Source: Miniimonas arenae
Lineage (GTDB): Bacteria > Actinomycetota > Actinomycetes > Actinomycetales > Beutenbergiaceae
Direction: 5' to 3'
DNA length: 64,000 bases
NCBI RefSeq assembly: GCF_006351005.1
Contig: NZ_VENP01000001.1
Coordinates: 157,873 to 221,872 of the forward strand
Part shown: piece by piece, positions 10,921-21,271 of the stretch
Numbering within the stretch: the first letter of the stretch is position 1
Layout of the letters: every line of letters begins with the position of its first letter
The notes under the pieces: model-generated
Told to the model about the DNA's origin: nothing
The model's input: only the letters and a program-made list of their open reading frames with translations
Databases searched by the model: none
Made by a program: the position numbers and the translations under genes

Positions 10921-10924
<4 letters not shown>
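10286..10924 (-). CDS. dhaL: Dihydroxyacetone kinase ADP-binding subunit DhaL
   Basis: This 212-residue subunit holds ADP/ATP as a cofactor and passes phosphate to dihydroxyacetone bound on DhaK. The Mg-binding Asp cluster is seen in 'REIGDGDHGENLARG', and the nucleotide loop in 'STVGGAAGPLYG'. The length matches the family. The GTG start overlaps the dhaK stop (GTGA) and the stop overlaps dhaM, so the three are tightly coupled. Confidence 0.95.
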
Positions 10925-11919
<995 letters not shown>

Positions 11920-12090
11920 GTCGAGCTCCTTCGCTGCGTGTCTTGCTCCGCCGGGTCTCCCCCGACCCACGCGCCGGAGCACGCGTGGGCCACGTCCCAC
12001 TCTGCACCCGCACGGTCATCCGTGCGAGCAGTGTGCACGGGCGTGCCGACGCGGTGCCTCGCAGTGGCCGTCCGTGCGCCCACCCCGTTC

Positions 12091-12195
12091 GCGAGGTACT
12101 TTCCGTCCTTTCGCGAGAGGAAGTCCGTCCTTTCGCGAGGTGCTTTTCGTCCTTTCGCGAGGTGCCTTTCGTCCTTTCGCGAGAGGATCTCCGTC
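12091..12195. repeat. 22-bp tandem repeat array A (four units plus a partial)
   Basis: Units start at 12091, 12113, 12135 and 12157, each exactly 22 bp and ending in CGTCCTTTC; a partial unit begins at 12179. The unit junctions form TTTCGCGAG, close to the palindrome CCTTTCGCGAAAGG, so TCGCGA cores recur every 22 bp (two helical turns). The array fills the ~300-bp gap between the kinase gene and dhaK, which otherwise shows nothing I recognise. Confidence 0.9.
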
Positions 12196-12218
12196 GCCCG
12201 CCTGCGCGGAGCGACCTC

Positions 12219-12863
12219 TCAGGCGAGCGAGCCCGGCACGACGAGGTCGGCGCGGTCCCGGGTCGACTCGACCACGACGGCGTTGGGCCCGTCGACCTCG
12301 GCGGCCCACGCCGTCGCCGCCTCCACCGAACGCTGCCGGGAGTGCCGCGCGACGAGGCGGCGGGTGCGCTCGCCGTCGGGCGTGCTGACGAACCACACCT
12401 CGTCGAGCGCGGCACGCACCTCGTCCCAGGGCGCCTGCGCGACGAGGAGGTAGTTGCCCTCTGTGACGACGATCCGGTGCGCGGGCTCGACGGCGATCTC
12501 CGCCGCGATCGGTTCGCCCACCTCGCGGCGGTAGCTGGGCGCGTACACCGTCCGGTCGACCTCGTGGCGCAGCCGGGTGAGCAGCGCGAGGTAGCCCCAG
12601 CCGTCGAAGGTGTCGAGCGCGCCCTTGCGGCCGCTCCGCCCGAGCGCCGCGAGGGTCCGGTTCGCCAGGTGGAAGCCGTCCATCGGCACGTGCACGGCGT
12701 CGGGTCCGAGCTCGGCCACGAGCCCGGTCGCGAGGGTCGTCTTGCCCGCACCCGGGCTCCCGGTCAGGCCGAGAAGCACGCGACCCGGCGGCGTGCCGGG
12801 CGACGACGGCGTGCCGAGCGTCCGCACGCGGGCCACGAGTGCGTCGAGAGAGTCGGCGATCAC
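12219..12863 (-). CDS. P-loop nucleoside/sugar kinase family protein (uridine kinase / YggC-FrcK-like)
   Basis: This 214-residue small-molecule kinase has the P-loop GLTGSPGAGKTTL at about residues 32-44, 'VPMDGFHLAN' after the second strand (a uridine kinase/PanK/phosphoribulokinase hallmark), and 'DEVWFVSTPDGERTRRLVARH' as the lid region. It belongs to the nucleoside/nucleotide kinase family that includes YggC and fructose-transport kinases. Its substrate cannot be read from sequence. Position next to dhaK suggests a sugar or triose substrate (inference). It is bracketed by inverted arrays A and B of the 22-bp repeat, as if carried as a cassette. Confidence 0.8.
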   Translation of the reverse strand: MIADSLDALVARVRTLGTPSSPGTPPGRVLLGLTGSPGAGKTTLATGLVAELGPDAVHVPMDGFHLANRTLAALGRSGRKGALDTFDGWGYLALLTRLRHEVDRTVYAPSYRREVGEPIAAEIAVEPAHRIVVTEGNYLLVAQAPWDEVRAALDEVWFVSTPDGERTRRLVARHSRQRSVEAATAWAAEVDGPNAVVVESTRDRADLVVPGSLA

Positions 12864-12920
12864 GCCGACAGCCTGACACGTGGGCGGCGGCCGCGGCCCA
12901 TCGACCGTGCCGACGACCGG

Positions 12921-13000
12921 GATCCTCTCGCGAAAGGACGGAAAGTACCTCGCGAAAGGACGGACATCCTCTCGCGAAAGGACGGAAAGTACCTCGCGAA
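12921..13000. repeat. 22-bp tandem repeat array B, inverted relative to array A
   Basis: Full units lie at 12932-12953, 12954-12975 and 12976-12997, with half units at both ends. Units 1 and 3 are identical. Reverse-complemented they match array A (shared GAAAGGACGGA...CTCGC). The array ends three bases before the folC stop codon and lies upstream of the kinase start. Confidence 0.9.
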
Positions 13001-13002
13001 CG

Positions 13003-14436
13003 TCAGGGGCGGCCGAACAGCGCGCGCACCTCCGCCGCCAGCACCACGGACCCCAGCGCGATGACGCCGGCCCCCGTCCCCACGCCCATGGCCTCGGACT
13101 CCGCCAGCTCGGCGGCCAGCGTCAACGCGTCGGAGAGCCGGTCGGCCACGTGCACGCGGTCCTCCCCGAACACGTCGCGGGCCAGCTCGGCGAGGTCCTC
13201 CAGCTCCATGGACCGCACGGAGGAGGAGTGCGTCACGACGATCTCGTCCAGCACCGGCTCGAGCTCGGCGAGGATCCCCTCGACGTCCTTGTCCCCCATC
13301 ACGCCGAACACGCCGACGAGCCGCTCGAACGCGAACGCCTCCTCGAGCGTGGCGACGGCGGCCCGCGCCCCCGCGGGGTTGTGCGCCGCGTCGACGAGCA
13401 CGGTCGGCGAGGACCGCACCAGCTCCATCCGCCCGGGCGAGGTCACGCCGGCGAACGCCGCCTCGACCACCTCGCCCGGCAGCGCGACGCCGCCGAGGAA
13501 CGCCTCGACGGCGGCGACGGCGAGCAGCGCGTTGTGCGCCTGGTGCTCGCCGTGCAGCGGGACGAACACGTCCTCGTACACCGCGCCGATGCCGCGCAGC
13601 GTGACGACCTGACCGCCCACCGCGACCGACCGCGCGAGCACCGCGAGCCCGGGCGTGAGCAGCAGCTCCTCGCCCTCGACGTCGTCGGGCACCTCGACCA
13701 CGACCCGCGCGCCGACCGCCTCGGCCCAGTCGAGCACCACGGCGAGCGCCTCGTCGCTCTGGCGCGCGAGGACCGCCGTCGCGCCCGGCTTGATGATCCC
13801 GGACTTCACGCCCGCGATCTCGGCGACGGTGTGCCCGAGCCAGCGCTCGTGGTCCAGCGCGATCGGGGTGAGCACGGCGACCTCGGCGTCCACGACATTC
13901 GTGGAGTCCCACTCCCCGCCCATGCCGACCTCGAGCACCGCGACGTCCACCGGCGCGTCCGCGAACGCGGCGAACGCCATGGCCGTGAGCACCTCGAAGA
14001 ACGACAGGATCCCGGTCGCGCCGTACTTGCCCGACGCGACGAGCTCGTCGTCGACCAGCCCGACGTACGGCGCGATGTCGTCCCACGTGCGCACCCAGGC
14101 CTCGGCGCTGATCGGCTCGCCGTCGATCGCGATGCGCTCACGCACGTTCGCCAGGTGCGGCGACGTGAACCGCCCGGTGCGCAGGTTCAGCTCGCGCAGC
14201 AGCGCGTCGATCATCCGCGCGGTCGACGTCTTGCCGTTCGTCCCCGTGAGGTGGATGGCCCGGAAGGAGCGCTGCGGCTCCCCCAGCAGGTCCACGATCC
14301 GGCGCACCCGGTCGATCGTCGGGTCGAAGTCGTGCTCCGGAGTGCGGCGCAGGATCTCGTGGTAGATCTCCCGCGCCCGCGCCTCGATCGCGCGGTCCTC
14401 CTCGCGGCGCGACGCGTCCGCACCGCCCCGGCTCAC
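13003..14436 (-). CDS. folC: Bifunctional folylpolyglutamate / dihydrofolate synthase
   Basis: This 477-residue Mur-ligase-type enzyme adds glutamate to (dihydro)pteroate and folates. The ATP loop [10 protein letters not shown] lies at 63-72, with '[17 protein letters not shown]' downstream and the C-terminal '[12 protein letters not shown]' and '[12 protein letters not shown]' motifs. The GTG start overlaps the ileS stop (GTGA), so it is the second gene of the ileS unit. In related genomes DUF4233 and ndk follow directly; here array B, the kinase and dhaKLM intervene. Confidence 0.95.
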   Translation of the reverse strand: MSRGGADASRREEDRAIEARAREIYHEILRRTPEHDFDPTIDRVRRIVDLLGEPQRSFRAIHLTGTNGKTSTARMIDALLRELNLRTGRFTSPHLANVRERIAIDGEPISAEAWVRTWDDIAPYVGLVDDELVASGKYGATGILSFFEVLTAMAFAAFADAPVDVAVLEVGMGGEWDSTNVVDAEVAVLTPIALDHERWLGHTVAEIAGVKSGIIKPGATAVLARQSDEALAVVLDWAEAVGARVVVEVPDDVEGEELLLTPGLAVLARSVAVGGQVVTLRGIGAVYEDVFVPLHGEHQAHNALLAVAAVEAFLGGVALPGEVVEAAFAGVTSPGRMELVRSSPTVLVDAAHNPAGARAAVATLEEAFAFERLVGVFGVMGDKDVEGILAELEPVLDEIVVTHSSSVRSMELEDLAELARDVFGEDRVHVADRLSDALTLAAELAESEAMGVGTGAGVIALGSVVLAAEVRALFGRP

Positions 14437-17400
14437 TCGGTCACCTCCGCCGTCGCACGCTCGGCGTCGCCGGTCTCGGCGTCGGCCTCGGCCCGCGCGA
14501 GCTCCACGACGGCGACGCCCCCCTTGGGCACGTCGACCTCCGGCACGACGTCGAGCTCGAGCGCGACGGCGAGCGTCTCCTTCGCGATGAACGCGCGGTG
14601 GGCCTGAGCCGCGGCGCGATGGTGCTCGGCGACCCCGAGGCGCAGCACGATCCGGTCGGTGACGTGCAGGTCCGCGGCCTTGCGCGCGTCCTGCACCTGC
14701 CGCACGACGTCGCGCGCGTACCCCTCGGCGCGCAGCTCGGCGTCCAGCGCCAGGTCGAGCACCACGAACCCGCCGCCGGGCAGCACCGCGACAGCGAGCT
14801 CGCCCTCGCCGGTCCCCGCGGCCTGCGTGACGAGCTCGTACTCGCCCTCCACGAGGGCGACCCCGCCGGCGGTGACCGTGCCGTCGGCGTCCTGCGCCCA
14901 GTCACCCTCGCGGGCCGCCCGGATCACCTGCTGCACCTGCTTGCCCAGGCGCGGTCCGGCCGCCCGGGCGTTCACGGTGAGCCGCGTGACGACGCCGTAG
15001 CGCGCTGCGGCGTCGGAGCCGAGGTCCTCCAGGCGCACCTCCTTGAGGTTCACCTCGCTCGCCACGATCGGCGCGAAGGGCTCGAACGCGGCGGCCTCGG
15101 CCTCGTCGGCCAGCACGACGGCGAGCGAGCGGAGCGGTTGACGCACCCGGACCTTCGCGGCCTTGCGCAGCGCGTGCGCCGTGGAGACCACCTCGCGCAC
15201 GCGGTCCATCGCCGCGACCAGGTCGGGGTCGGGCACGAGCGCGGGCTCGACGTCGTACAGCGTGCGTGCGGGCCGGGAGGTGAACGCGTCCTCGTGCGAT
15301 GCGCTCTCCGCGCGCGCCTCGGTCCGCACCGTCACCGGCCAGTCGGTGAGGTGCACCGACTCCTCGCCGGTCAGGCCGCGCCAGATCTCCTCGGTCAGCA
15401 GCGGGGCGAACGGCGCCATGATCCGGGTGAGCGCCTCCAGGGCCGTCCACAGCGTGTCGTAGGCGGTCGTGTCCTCGTCCCAGAACCGCTGCCGCTGCGT
15501 GCGGACGTACCAGTTCGTGAGCAGGTCGATGTGCTCGCGGATGAGCTGGCACGCGCCGGCGATGTCGTACGCGTCGGCCGCCCGCGTGACGTCGCGGGCG
15601 AGGTCGTGCGTGCGCGCGAGGAGGTAGCGGTCCATCTCGGTGTACCCGGCCAGCCGGCCATCGGCGTCGGGCGAGACGCGCTGCGCGCGGTAGCCCTCGC
15701 CGTCGTGCATGGTGTTGGCGTAGAGCGCGAAGAAGTACCACGCGTTCCACAGCGGCAGCAGCACGCCGCGCACCTCGGCGCGGATGCCCTCCTCGGTGAC
15801 GACGAGGTTGCCCCCGCGCAGGATCGGGCTGGCCATGAGGAACCAGCGCATCGCGTCCGAGCCGTCGCGGTCCAGCACCTCGGTCACGTCGGGGTAGTTG
15901 CGCAGCGACTTCGACATCTTGCGCCCGTCGGAGCCGAGCACGATGCCGTGGCTGATCGCGCTGCGGAACGCGGGCCGGTCGAACAGCGCGGTGGCCAGCA
16001 CGTGCAGCGTGTAGAACCAGCCGCGGGTCTGGCCGATGTACTCCACGATGAAGTCGCCCGGGTAGTGATGCTCGAACCAGTCCGCGTTCTCGAACGGGTA
16101 GTGCACCTGGGCGAACGGCATCGAGCCGGAGTCGAACCAGACGTCCAGCACGTCGGGGATGCGGCGCATCGTGGACCGCTGGTCGTCGGGTCGAGGATCG
16201 TCCGGGTTGGGCCGGGTCAGCTGGTCGACCCACGGCCGGTGCAGGTCGGGCTGGCCGAGGTCGTTGCGCGGCACGTCGCCGAAGTCGCGTGCGAGCTCCT
16301 CGAGCGAGCCGTAGACGTCGATCCGCGGGTAGGCGGGGTCGTCGCTCACCCACACGGGGATGGGCGTGCCCCAGTAGCGGTTGCGGCTGATCGACCAGTC
16401 CCGCGCGCCCGCGAGCCACTTGCCGAACTGGCCGTCGCGGATGTGCTCGGGCGTCCAGGCGATCTCCTGGTTCAGCTCGACCATCCGGTCGCGGAACTGC
16501 GTGACCCGGACGAACCAGCTCGACACCGCCTTGTAGATGAGCGGGTTCCGGCACCGCCAGCAGTGCGGGTAGGAGTGGTCGTAGGTCTCGTGGCGCAGCA
16601 CGATCGGCCGCGCGTCCGCCGGCACCGCGGCGAGCGGGCCGGAGCCCGCCTTGAGGTCGGCGATGATCGCGGCGTTGGCGTCGAAGACCTGAACCCCCTC
16701 GTAGTCCGGCACGAGCGCCGTGAACCGGCCGCCGGAGTCCACGGTCACCACGGGCGTGATCCCGACGGCGTCGCACGCCGCCATGTCGTCCTCACCGAAC
16801 GCGGGGGCCATGTGCACGAGGCCCGTGCCGTCCTCGGTGGTGACGAAGTCGCCCGCGATCACTCCGAAGGCGTGCGGGTTGTCCTCCGGTGCGACGCCGA
16901 GCGCGTCCCGGGCGGCCTGGTCCCGCTCCGCGTAGGCCGCCTCGTCGGCGAAGAACGGGAACGGCGGGTGGTAGTGCGCGCCCACGAGGTCGCTGCCCTG
17001 GATGGTCTCGACCACGCGCGCGTCCTCGCCCAGCTCGCGCGCGTAGGCGGCGAGCCGCGCCTCGGCGAGGATCACGCGGGGCGGTGCCTCGCCGTCGGGC
17101 ACGGACGCCGCGAGCGGGGAGCCCTGCGCGGGCTCGACGACGACGTAGGCCACGTCCGGGTTGACCGCCACCGCCTGGTGGCTGGGCAGGGTCCACGGCG
17201 TCGTGGTCCAGATCAGCAGGTACTCCCCGCTCAGCAGCCGCAGGCCGACGGTGAGCGCCGGGTCCTGGCGCATCTGGTAGACGTCGTCGTCCATCCGCAG
17301 CTCGTGGTTGGACAGCGGCGTCTCGTCGCGCCAGCAGTACGGCAGCACGCGGAAGCCCTCGTAGGCCAGGCCCTTGTCGTAGAGCTGCTTGAACGCCCAG

Positions 17401-17930
17401 ATCACCGACTCCATGAAGGTGGGGTCGAGCGTCTTGTAGTCGTTCTCGAAGTCCACCCAGCGCGCCTGGCGGGTGACGTAGTCCTGCCACTCCTTGGTGT
17501 AGCGCAGCACCGACTCGCGGCAGGCGGCGTTGAACGCCTCGATGCCCATCGCCTCGATCTGGGACTTGTCCGTGATGCCGAGGATGCGCTCGGCCTCGAG
17601 CTCGGCGGGCAGGCCGTGGGTGTCCCAGCCGAACCGGCGCTCGACGTGCTTGCCGCGCATCGTCTGGTACCGCGGCACGACGTCCTTGACGTAGCCGGTG
17701 AGCAGGTGGCCGTAGTGCGGCAGGCCGTTGGCGAAGGGCGGGCCGTCGTAGAAGACGAACTCGTTGCTGCCGTTCTCGCCGGCGTCGCGGTTGGCGACGC
17801 TCCTGCGGAAGGTGTCGCCGGCCTCCCACGAGGCCAGCACGGCGCGCTCGATCGCCGGGATCGACGGCGAGGCCACGAGCGGGGTCGAGGGCGCGGCGTC
17901 GCGGCTGAGGGGGTAGTGCGAGCTGGTCAA
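14433..17930 (-). CDS. ileS: Isoleucyl-tRNA synthetase
   Basis: This class I synthetase of about 1165 residues charges tRNA-Ile. The HIGH-type motif is HYGH (72-75) and the KMSKS motif is in '[12 protein letters not shown]'. '[14 protein letters not shown]' and the CP1 editing domain lie between, and an anticodon domain and a long C-terminal domain follow. The start is TTG 17930, five bases after AGGAG; upstream codons in frame belong to the T-box leader. Expression is probably controlled by tRNA-Ile charging through that leader. folC is co-transcribed. Confidence 0.96.
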   Translation of the reverse strand: MTSSHYPLSRDAAPSTPLVASPSIPAIERAVLASWEAGDTFRRSVANRDAGENGSNEFVFYDGPPFANGLPHYGHLLTGYVKDVVPRYQTMRGKHVERRFGWDTHGLPAELEAERILGITDKSQIEAMGIEAFNAACRESVLRYTKEWQDYVTRQARWVDFENDYKTLDPTFMESVIWAFKQLYDKGLAYEGFRVLPYCWRDETPLSNHELRMDDDVYQMRQDPALTVGLRLLSGEYLLIWTTTPWTLPSHQAVAVNPDVAYVVVEPAQGSPLAASVPDGEAPPRVILAEARLAAYARELGEDARVVETIQGSDLVGAHYHPPFPFFADEAAYAERDQAARDALGVAPEDNPHAFGVIAGDFVTTEDGTGLVHMAPAFGEDDMAACDAVGITPVVTVDSGGRFTALVPDYEGVQVFDANAAIIADLKAGSGPLAAVPADARPIVLRHETYDHSYPHCWRCRNPLIYKAVSSWFVRVTQFRDRMVELNQEIAWTPEHIRDGQFGKWLAGARDWSISRNRYWGTPIPVWVSDDPAYPRIDVYGSLEELARDFGDVPRNDLGQPDLHRPWVDQLTRPNPDDPRPDDQRSTMRRIPDVLDVWFDSGSMPFAQVHYPFENADWFEHHYPGDFIVEYIGQTRGWFYTLHVLATALFDRPAFRSAISHGIVLGSDGRKMSKSLRNYPDVTEVLDRDGSDAMRWFLMASPILRGGNLVVTEEGIRAEVRGVLLPLWNAWYFFALYANTMHDGEGYRAQRVSPDADGRLAGYTEMDRYLLARTHDLARDVTRAADAYDIAGACQLIREHIDLLTNWYVRTQRQRFWDEDTTAYDTLWTALEALTRIMAPFAPLLTEEIWRGLTGEESVHLTDWPVTVRTEARAESASHEDAFTSRPARTLYDVEPALVPDPDLVAAMDRVREVVSTAHALRKAAKVRVRQPLRSLAVVLADEAEAAAFEPFAPIVASEVNLKEVRLEDLGSDAAARYGVVTRLTVNARAAGPRLGKQVQQVIRAAREGDWAQDADGTVTAGGVALVEGEYELVTQAAGTGEGELAVAVLPGGGFVVLDLALDAELRAEGYARDVVRQVQDARKAADLHVTDRIVLRLGVAEHHRAAAQAHRAFIAKETLAVALELDVVPEVDVPKGGVAVVELARAEADAETGDAERATAEVTE

Positions 17931-18059
17931 CGGTGCTCCTGCGGGGTGCGGGTGGTGCGGCCGGCCGCGCGGTGCCAGGGCGTCGCGCGGGTCGTGCGTG
18001 CCACCGGCCTCATCTGCTGGCCGGCGACGGGCACGAGGACGACCTCCCGGCGCTGGCCG

Positions 18060-18290
18060 GTGGACCGCGGTACCACCCCGCTTGCCACGCGCTGCACCGC
18101 ATCCCGGACGTGGCGTCCGAGGCCCGGCCCGCTGCGCGCGGCCACTCGTTGACGGCTGTGACGGGCCTGCCCGTCCGGTTCTACTGAGGTCCGCGCCGTG
18201 TCGTCCTCGCACCGGGTGCGCGGACGGGCGGCCGGTGCCCGTTCTTCCGGAGGCTCGCCGGTGATGGCCGGGTCGACGCCTGTGCCTGAA
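18060..18290 (-). promoter_or_regulatory. T-box riboswitch (actinobacterial ileS type)
   Basis: Read on the minus strand, the leader has 'CGGCCATCACCGGCGAGCC' followed by 'TCCGGAAGAAC', which matches the short stem I of actinobacterial ileS T-boxes. The specifier codon is ATC (Ile) at 18265-18263. About 190 bases on, the T-box TGGTACCGCGG at 18075-18065 would pair with the uncharged tRNA acceptor end. In this class the final structure controls access to the ileS Shine-Dalgarno rather than transcription termination. The ~135 bases from the T-box to the TTG are GC-rich and could form the sequestering stem. A candidate -10 TAGACT lies near 18291-18296. Confidence 0.88.
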
Positions 18291-18322
18291 GTCTAGCCGC
18301 CCGGGTCCGGGGGCGGTCACGG

Positions 18323-18366
18323 CAGCGCACTGGGAGCGCACTCGGAGCGCACTCGGAGCGCACCTG
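18323..18366. repeat. 11-bp tandem repeat, four copies, between ileS leader and the HAD gene
   Basis: Units of GAGCGCACTCG type start at 18323, 18334, 18345 and 18356 (two identical, two with small changes). One unit per helical turn in a divergent promoter region could be a binding array or simple slippage. Confidence 0.7.
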
Positions 18367-18367
18367 G

Positions 18368-18373
18368 GAGACT
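18368..18373 (+). promoter_or_regulatory. -10 hexamer GAGACT of the HAD phosphatase gene
   Basis: GAGACT ends seven bases before ATG 18381, the same spacing seen at several other genes here. GGAGG also lies close to the start but only two bases away, too near for normal use. Confidence 0.3.
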
Positions 18374-18380
18374 GGAGGCG

Positions 18381-19061
18381 ATGACCACCCGCCGCTCCCC
18401 CCTCGTCCTGCTCGACCTCGACGGCACGCTCGTCGACTCCGCCCCCGGCATCACCGCCTCCGTGGTCACCGCCTTCACCGCGATGGGTCTGCCGGTCCCC
18501 GACGCGGCCGGCCTGCGTTCGTTCGTCGGGCCGCCGCTGCCCGCGTCGATGACGGCGCACGGGGTCGCGGCGGAGCGGATGTCGGAGGCGATCGGCTCCT
18601 ACCGCCGCGCGTTCGAGGACGGCGGGATGTGGAACTCCCAGGTCTTCCCCGGGATCCCCGACCAGCTGCGCCGCCTGCGCGCGGCCGGCGCGACGCTCGC
18701 CGTCGCGACGTCGAAGCCCGAGGTGTACGCGCGCCCGATCTGCGAGCGGTTCGGGCTCGCGGAGCTGGTCGACGGCGTGTACGGCGCCCCTCTGGACCAC
18801 GTCCCGTCCACCAAGGCGACCGTGATCGCGCACGCCCTCGAGGAGCTCCCGCTGCTCGGCGTCGAGGTGCCGCCGGTCGAGCAGATCCTCATGGTGGGCG
18901 ACCGCCACCACGACGTCACGGGCGCCGCGGAGCACGGCATCGCGTGCCTGGGCGTCGCATGGGGCTACGCCGAGCCGGGTGAGCTCGACGACGCCGCCGG
19001 GCTCGTGCCCGCCGTCGGGGTGCTCGCTGACACCGTGCTCGCGCAGCTCGCGCGCCACTGA
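18381..19061 (+). CDS. HAD-superfamily hydrolase, phosphoglycolate phosphatase-like
   Basis: This 226-residue haloacid-dehalogenase-fold phosphatase has motif [10 protein letters not shown] (12-20) with the nucleophile and acid aspartates. Motif II is in '[10 protein letters not shown]', the motif III lysine is in '[12 protein letters not shown]', and motif IV is '[16 protein letters not shown]'. The cap domain sits after motif I (residues ~20-95), as in Gph/PGP-type enzymes. The substrate is unknown; phosphoglycolate or another small phosphate ester is likely. Divergent from ileS and probably a single-gene unit. Confidence 0.9.
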   Translation: MTTRRSPLVLLDLDGTLVDSAPGITASVVTAFTAMGLPVPDAAGLRSFVGPPLPASMTAHGVAAERMSEAIGSYRRAFEDGGMWNSQVFPGIPDQLRRLRAAGATLAVATSKPEVYARPICERFGLAELVDGVYGAPLDHVPSTKATVIAHALEELPLLGVEVPPVEQILMVGDRHHDVTGAAEHGIACLGVAWGYAEPGELDDAAGLVPAVGVLADTVLAQLARH

Positions 19062-19224
19062 CGCGGAACAGACGCGCCACTGACGCGGAGCGTGCGCGGG
19101 GCTGCGCGAAGCCGATCCTGGGCCGACGCTGGCCGCTCCTCGACCGCCACCCGACCCGTTGCACCACGAGCAACGGCCGTCCCGCCTGGCGAACACCCCC
19201 TCCCGCACGGAGAGACGCGCGACG

Positions 19225-19230
19225 TACAAT
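19225..19230 (+). promoter_or_regulatory. -10 hexamer TACAAT of the ABC exporter operon
   Basis: TACAAT is a near-consensus -10 box and ends seven bases before ATG 19238, with no Shine-Dalgarno between. A leaderless transcript is likely. No good -35 is visible in the C-rich stretch upstream. Confidence 0.55.
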
Positions 19231-19237
19231 CGATTCG

Positions 19238-21271
19238 ATGACTGGCGCCGAGGCCCCCACCCCGAAGGACCACGGCCGGGAACGAAACCCGGCCCAGGCG
19301 GGGAGTACCCGCAGACCGGCAGCACCGCCGCCGCCCGCACAGTCCGGACCCGAGCGCCCTCGCTCCACGCCCGCGACGCTCGCGCAGCTGGTCCGCTGGG
19401 CCCGCCCCGCCATCCCCCGGATCGCGATGGGCGGCGTCGCCGCCCTGCTCGCCAGCCTCCTCGCGCTCGCGATCCCCCAGGTGCTCCGCGCGCTGGTCAA
19501 CGGGCCGCTGCTCACCTCCGGCTCGACGCGGGGCGTGGTCCAGGCCGCCGGTCTCGTGCTCGTCCTCGGCGTCACCGAGGCGGTCCTGGTCTGGTCCCGC
19601 CGCGTGTTCGTCGCCACCCCCGCCACGCTCGCCGAGCACGAGATGCGCGTCTCGCTCTTCGACCACCTGCTCGACCTGCCCGCCTCGTTCCACGACCGCT
19701 GGTCCGGCGGTCAGCTCCTCTCCCGGATCATGGGCGACCTCTCGGCCGTGCGCCGGTGGCTCGCGTTCGGCTTCGTCATGCTCGTCGTCTCGAGCGTCAC
19801 CGTGGTCGTGGGCCTCGGACTCATGGTCGCGACGGCCTGGCAGCTCGGCCTGCTCTACCTCGCCGGCGCCATCCCGATGGTCGTGCTGACCTTCCGCTTC
19901 CGCACCGCCTACGCCCGCGCCGCGCGCCGCGCCCGCGACCAGGCGGGCGACCTCGCCACCACGGTCGAGGAGTCCGTGCACGGGATCCGCGTCATCAAGG
20001 CCTTCGGCCGCGGCGACGAGGCCCACGAGGACTTCGTGCGCCAGGCCGACGAGCTGCGTGAGACCGAGGTGATGAAGGCCCGCACGCTCGCGCGGGTGTC
20101 CTTCTCCCTCACCACGATCCCCGAGGCCGTCACGGCCCTGTGCCTGGGCACCGGCGTGTGGCTCGTCGTCGAGGGCCAGGCCAGCGTCGGCGCGCTCGTC
20201 GCGTTCTTCGCCACCGCGGCCGTGGTCAACCGACCCGTCGAGGCGATCGGCAACCTCCTGGCGATGACGCTCGACGCGCGCGCGGCGACCGACCGGTACC
20301 TCGAGGTCATCGACAAGCCCAACACGCTGGCCGACCCCGCCGCGCCCGCCCCCCGTCCGGCGCCCGCGTCGCGCGAGGGCTCCACGGTCGAGCTGCGCGA
20401 CGTCGTCGTGCACTTCCCGGGGTCCGCCGACCCCGTCCTCGACGGCGTGACGCTGAGGCTTCCGCCCGGCCGCACCACCGCGCTGGTCGGGGTGACGGGC
20501 AGCGGCAAGTCGACGCTCCTCGGCCTCGTCCCGCGTCTCACCGACGTCACGTCGGGTGCCGTCCTCGTCGACGGCGTGGACGTGCGCGACCTGCGCCGCA
20601 CCGACCTGCGCGCCCTCGTCGCCCCGGCGTTCGAGGACAGCGTGCTGTTCTCGGCGAGCGTGCGCGAGAACGTGCTGCTCGGCGTCGGGAACGACGAGGA
20701 CCCACGCGACGGCGAACCCGCCGACACGGTCGACGCCACTGCCGACGACGACGCGCGCCTCGCGGACGCCCTCGCGGCCGCGCAGGCGACGTTCGTGCGG
20801 GACCTGCCCGACGGCGTCGACACGGTGATCGGCGAGGAGGGTATGAGCCTGTCCGGCGGGCAGCGCCAGCGGCTGGCGCTCGCCCGCGCGATCGCGGCTC
20901 GACCCCGCGTCCTCGTGCTGGACGACCCGCTCTCGGCCGTCGACGTGACCACCGAGACCGCCGCCACCGAGGCGCTGCGCACGCTGCTGCCGGGGACCAC
21001 GACGCTCGTCGTCGCGCACCGGCCCTCCACCGTGGCGCTCGCCGACCACGTCGCCGTGCTCGAGAACGGCCGCATCACCGGCACCGGGACGCACGCCGAG
21101 CTGCTGCGCGACCACCCCCACTACCGCTACGTGCTCACGGCGCTGGCGGAGGAGCACGGCGAGCACGTGGCCGACGCCGACGCCGCGCCCGACGGCGAGG
21201 CACCGCCTCCGTACCGAGGCGGCAGCCTTGCCGGGCTGCGGTCCGGCACGCCGACGGGAGGCCGCCGATGA
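19238..21271 (+). CDS. ABC exporter subunit with degenerate ATPase site (permease-ATPase fusion)
   Basis: This 677-residue type IV ABC half-transporter has a ~50-residue Pro/Arg-rich N-tail, then six transmembrane helices (about 60-350), then the ATPase. Walker A is GVTGSGKST and the signature is LSGGQ. Walker B reads '[12 protein letters not shown]', with Asp in place of the catalytic Glu, and the Q-loop region '[12 protein letters not shown]' lacks the usual Gln. This is the degenerate half of a heterodimer. The stop overlaps the start of the partner (ATGA). Likely exports a lipid, peptide or drug; the substrate is unknown. Confidence 0.92.
   Translation: MTGAEAPTPKDHGRERNPAQAGSTRRPAAPPPPAQSGPERPRSTPATLAQLVRWARPAIPRIAMGGVAALLASLLALAIPQVLRALVNGPLLTSGSTRGVVQAAGLVLVLGVTEAVLVWSRRVFVATPATLAEHEMRVSLFDHLLDLPASFHDRWSGGQLLSRIMGDLSAVRRWLAFGFVMLVVSSVTVVVGLGLMVATAWQLGLLYLAGAIPMVVLTFRFRTAYARAARRARDQAGDLATTVEESVHGIRVIKAFGRGDEAHEDFVRQADELRETEVMKARTLARVSFSLTTIPEAVTALCLGTGVWLVVEGQASVGALVAFFATAAVVNRPVEAIGNLLAMTLDARAATDRYLEVIDKPNTLADPAAPAPRPAPASREGSTVELRDVVVHFPGSADPVLDGVTLRLPPGRTTALVGVTGSGKSTLLGLVPRLTDVTSGAVLVDGVDVRDLRRTDLRALVAPAFEDSVLFSASVRENVLLGVGNDEDPRDGEPADTVDATADDDARLADALAAAQATFVRDLPDGVDTVIGEEGMSLSGGQRQRLALARAIAARPRVLVLDDPLSAVDVTTETAATEALRTLLPGTTTLVVAHRPSTVALADHVAVLENGRITGTGTHAELLRDHPHYRYVLTALAEEHGEHVADADAAPDGEAPPPYRGGSLAGLRSGTPTGGRR

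Noticed and set aside
12091..13000. CRISPR array
   Set aside because: The 22-bp units are directly abutted with no unique spacers, and no cas gene is nearby.
12040..13064. Repeat-derived peptides with 'PSFRE' and 'LAKGR' motifs on both strands
   Set aside because: They are translations of the 22-bp repeat in long chance frames; there are no start signals and the same DNA reads open in several frames.
14433..19340. 1635-codon frame extending ileS far upstream
   Set aside because: The extra N-terminus is the T-box leader and antisense of the HAD gene. AGGAG plus TTG at 17930 gives the expected synthetase start.
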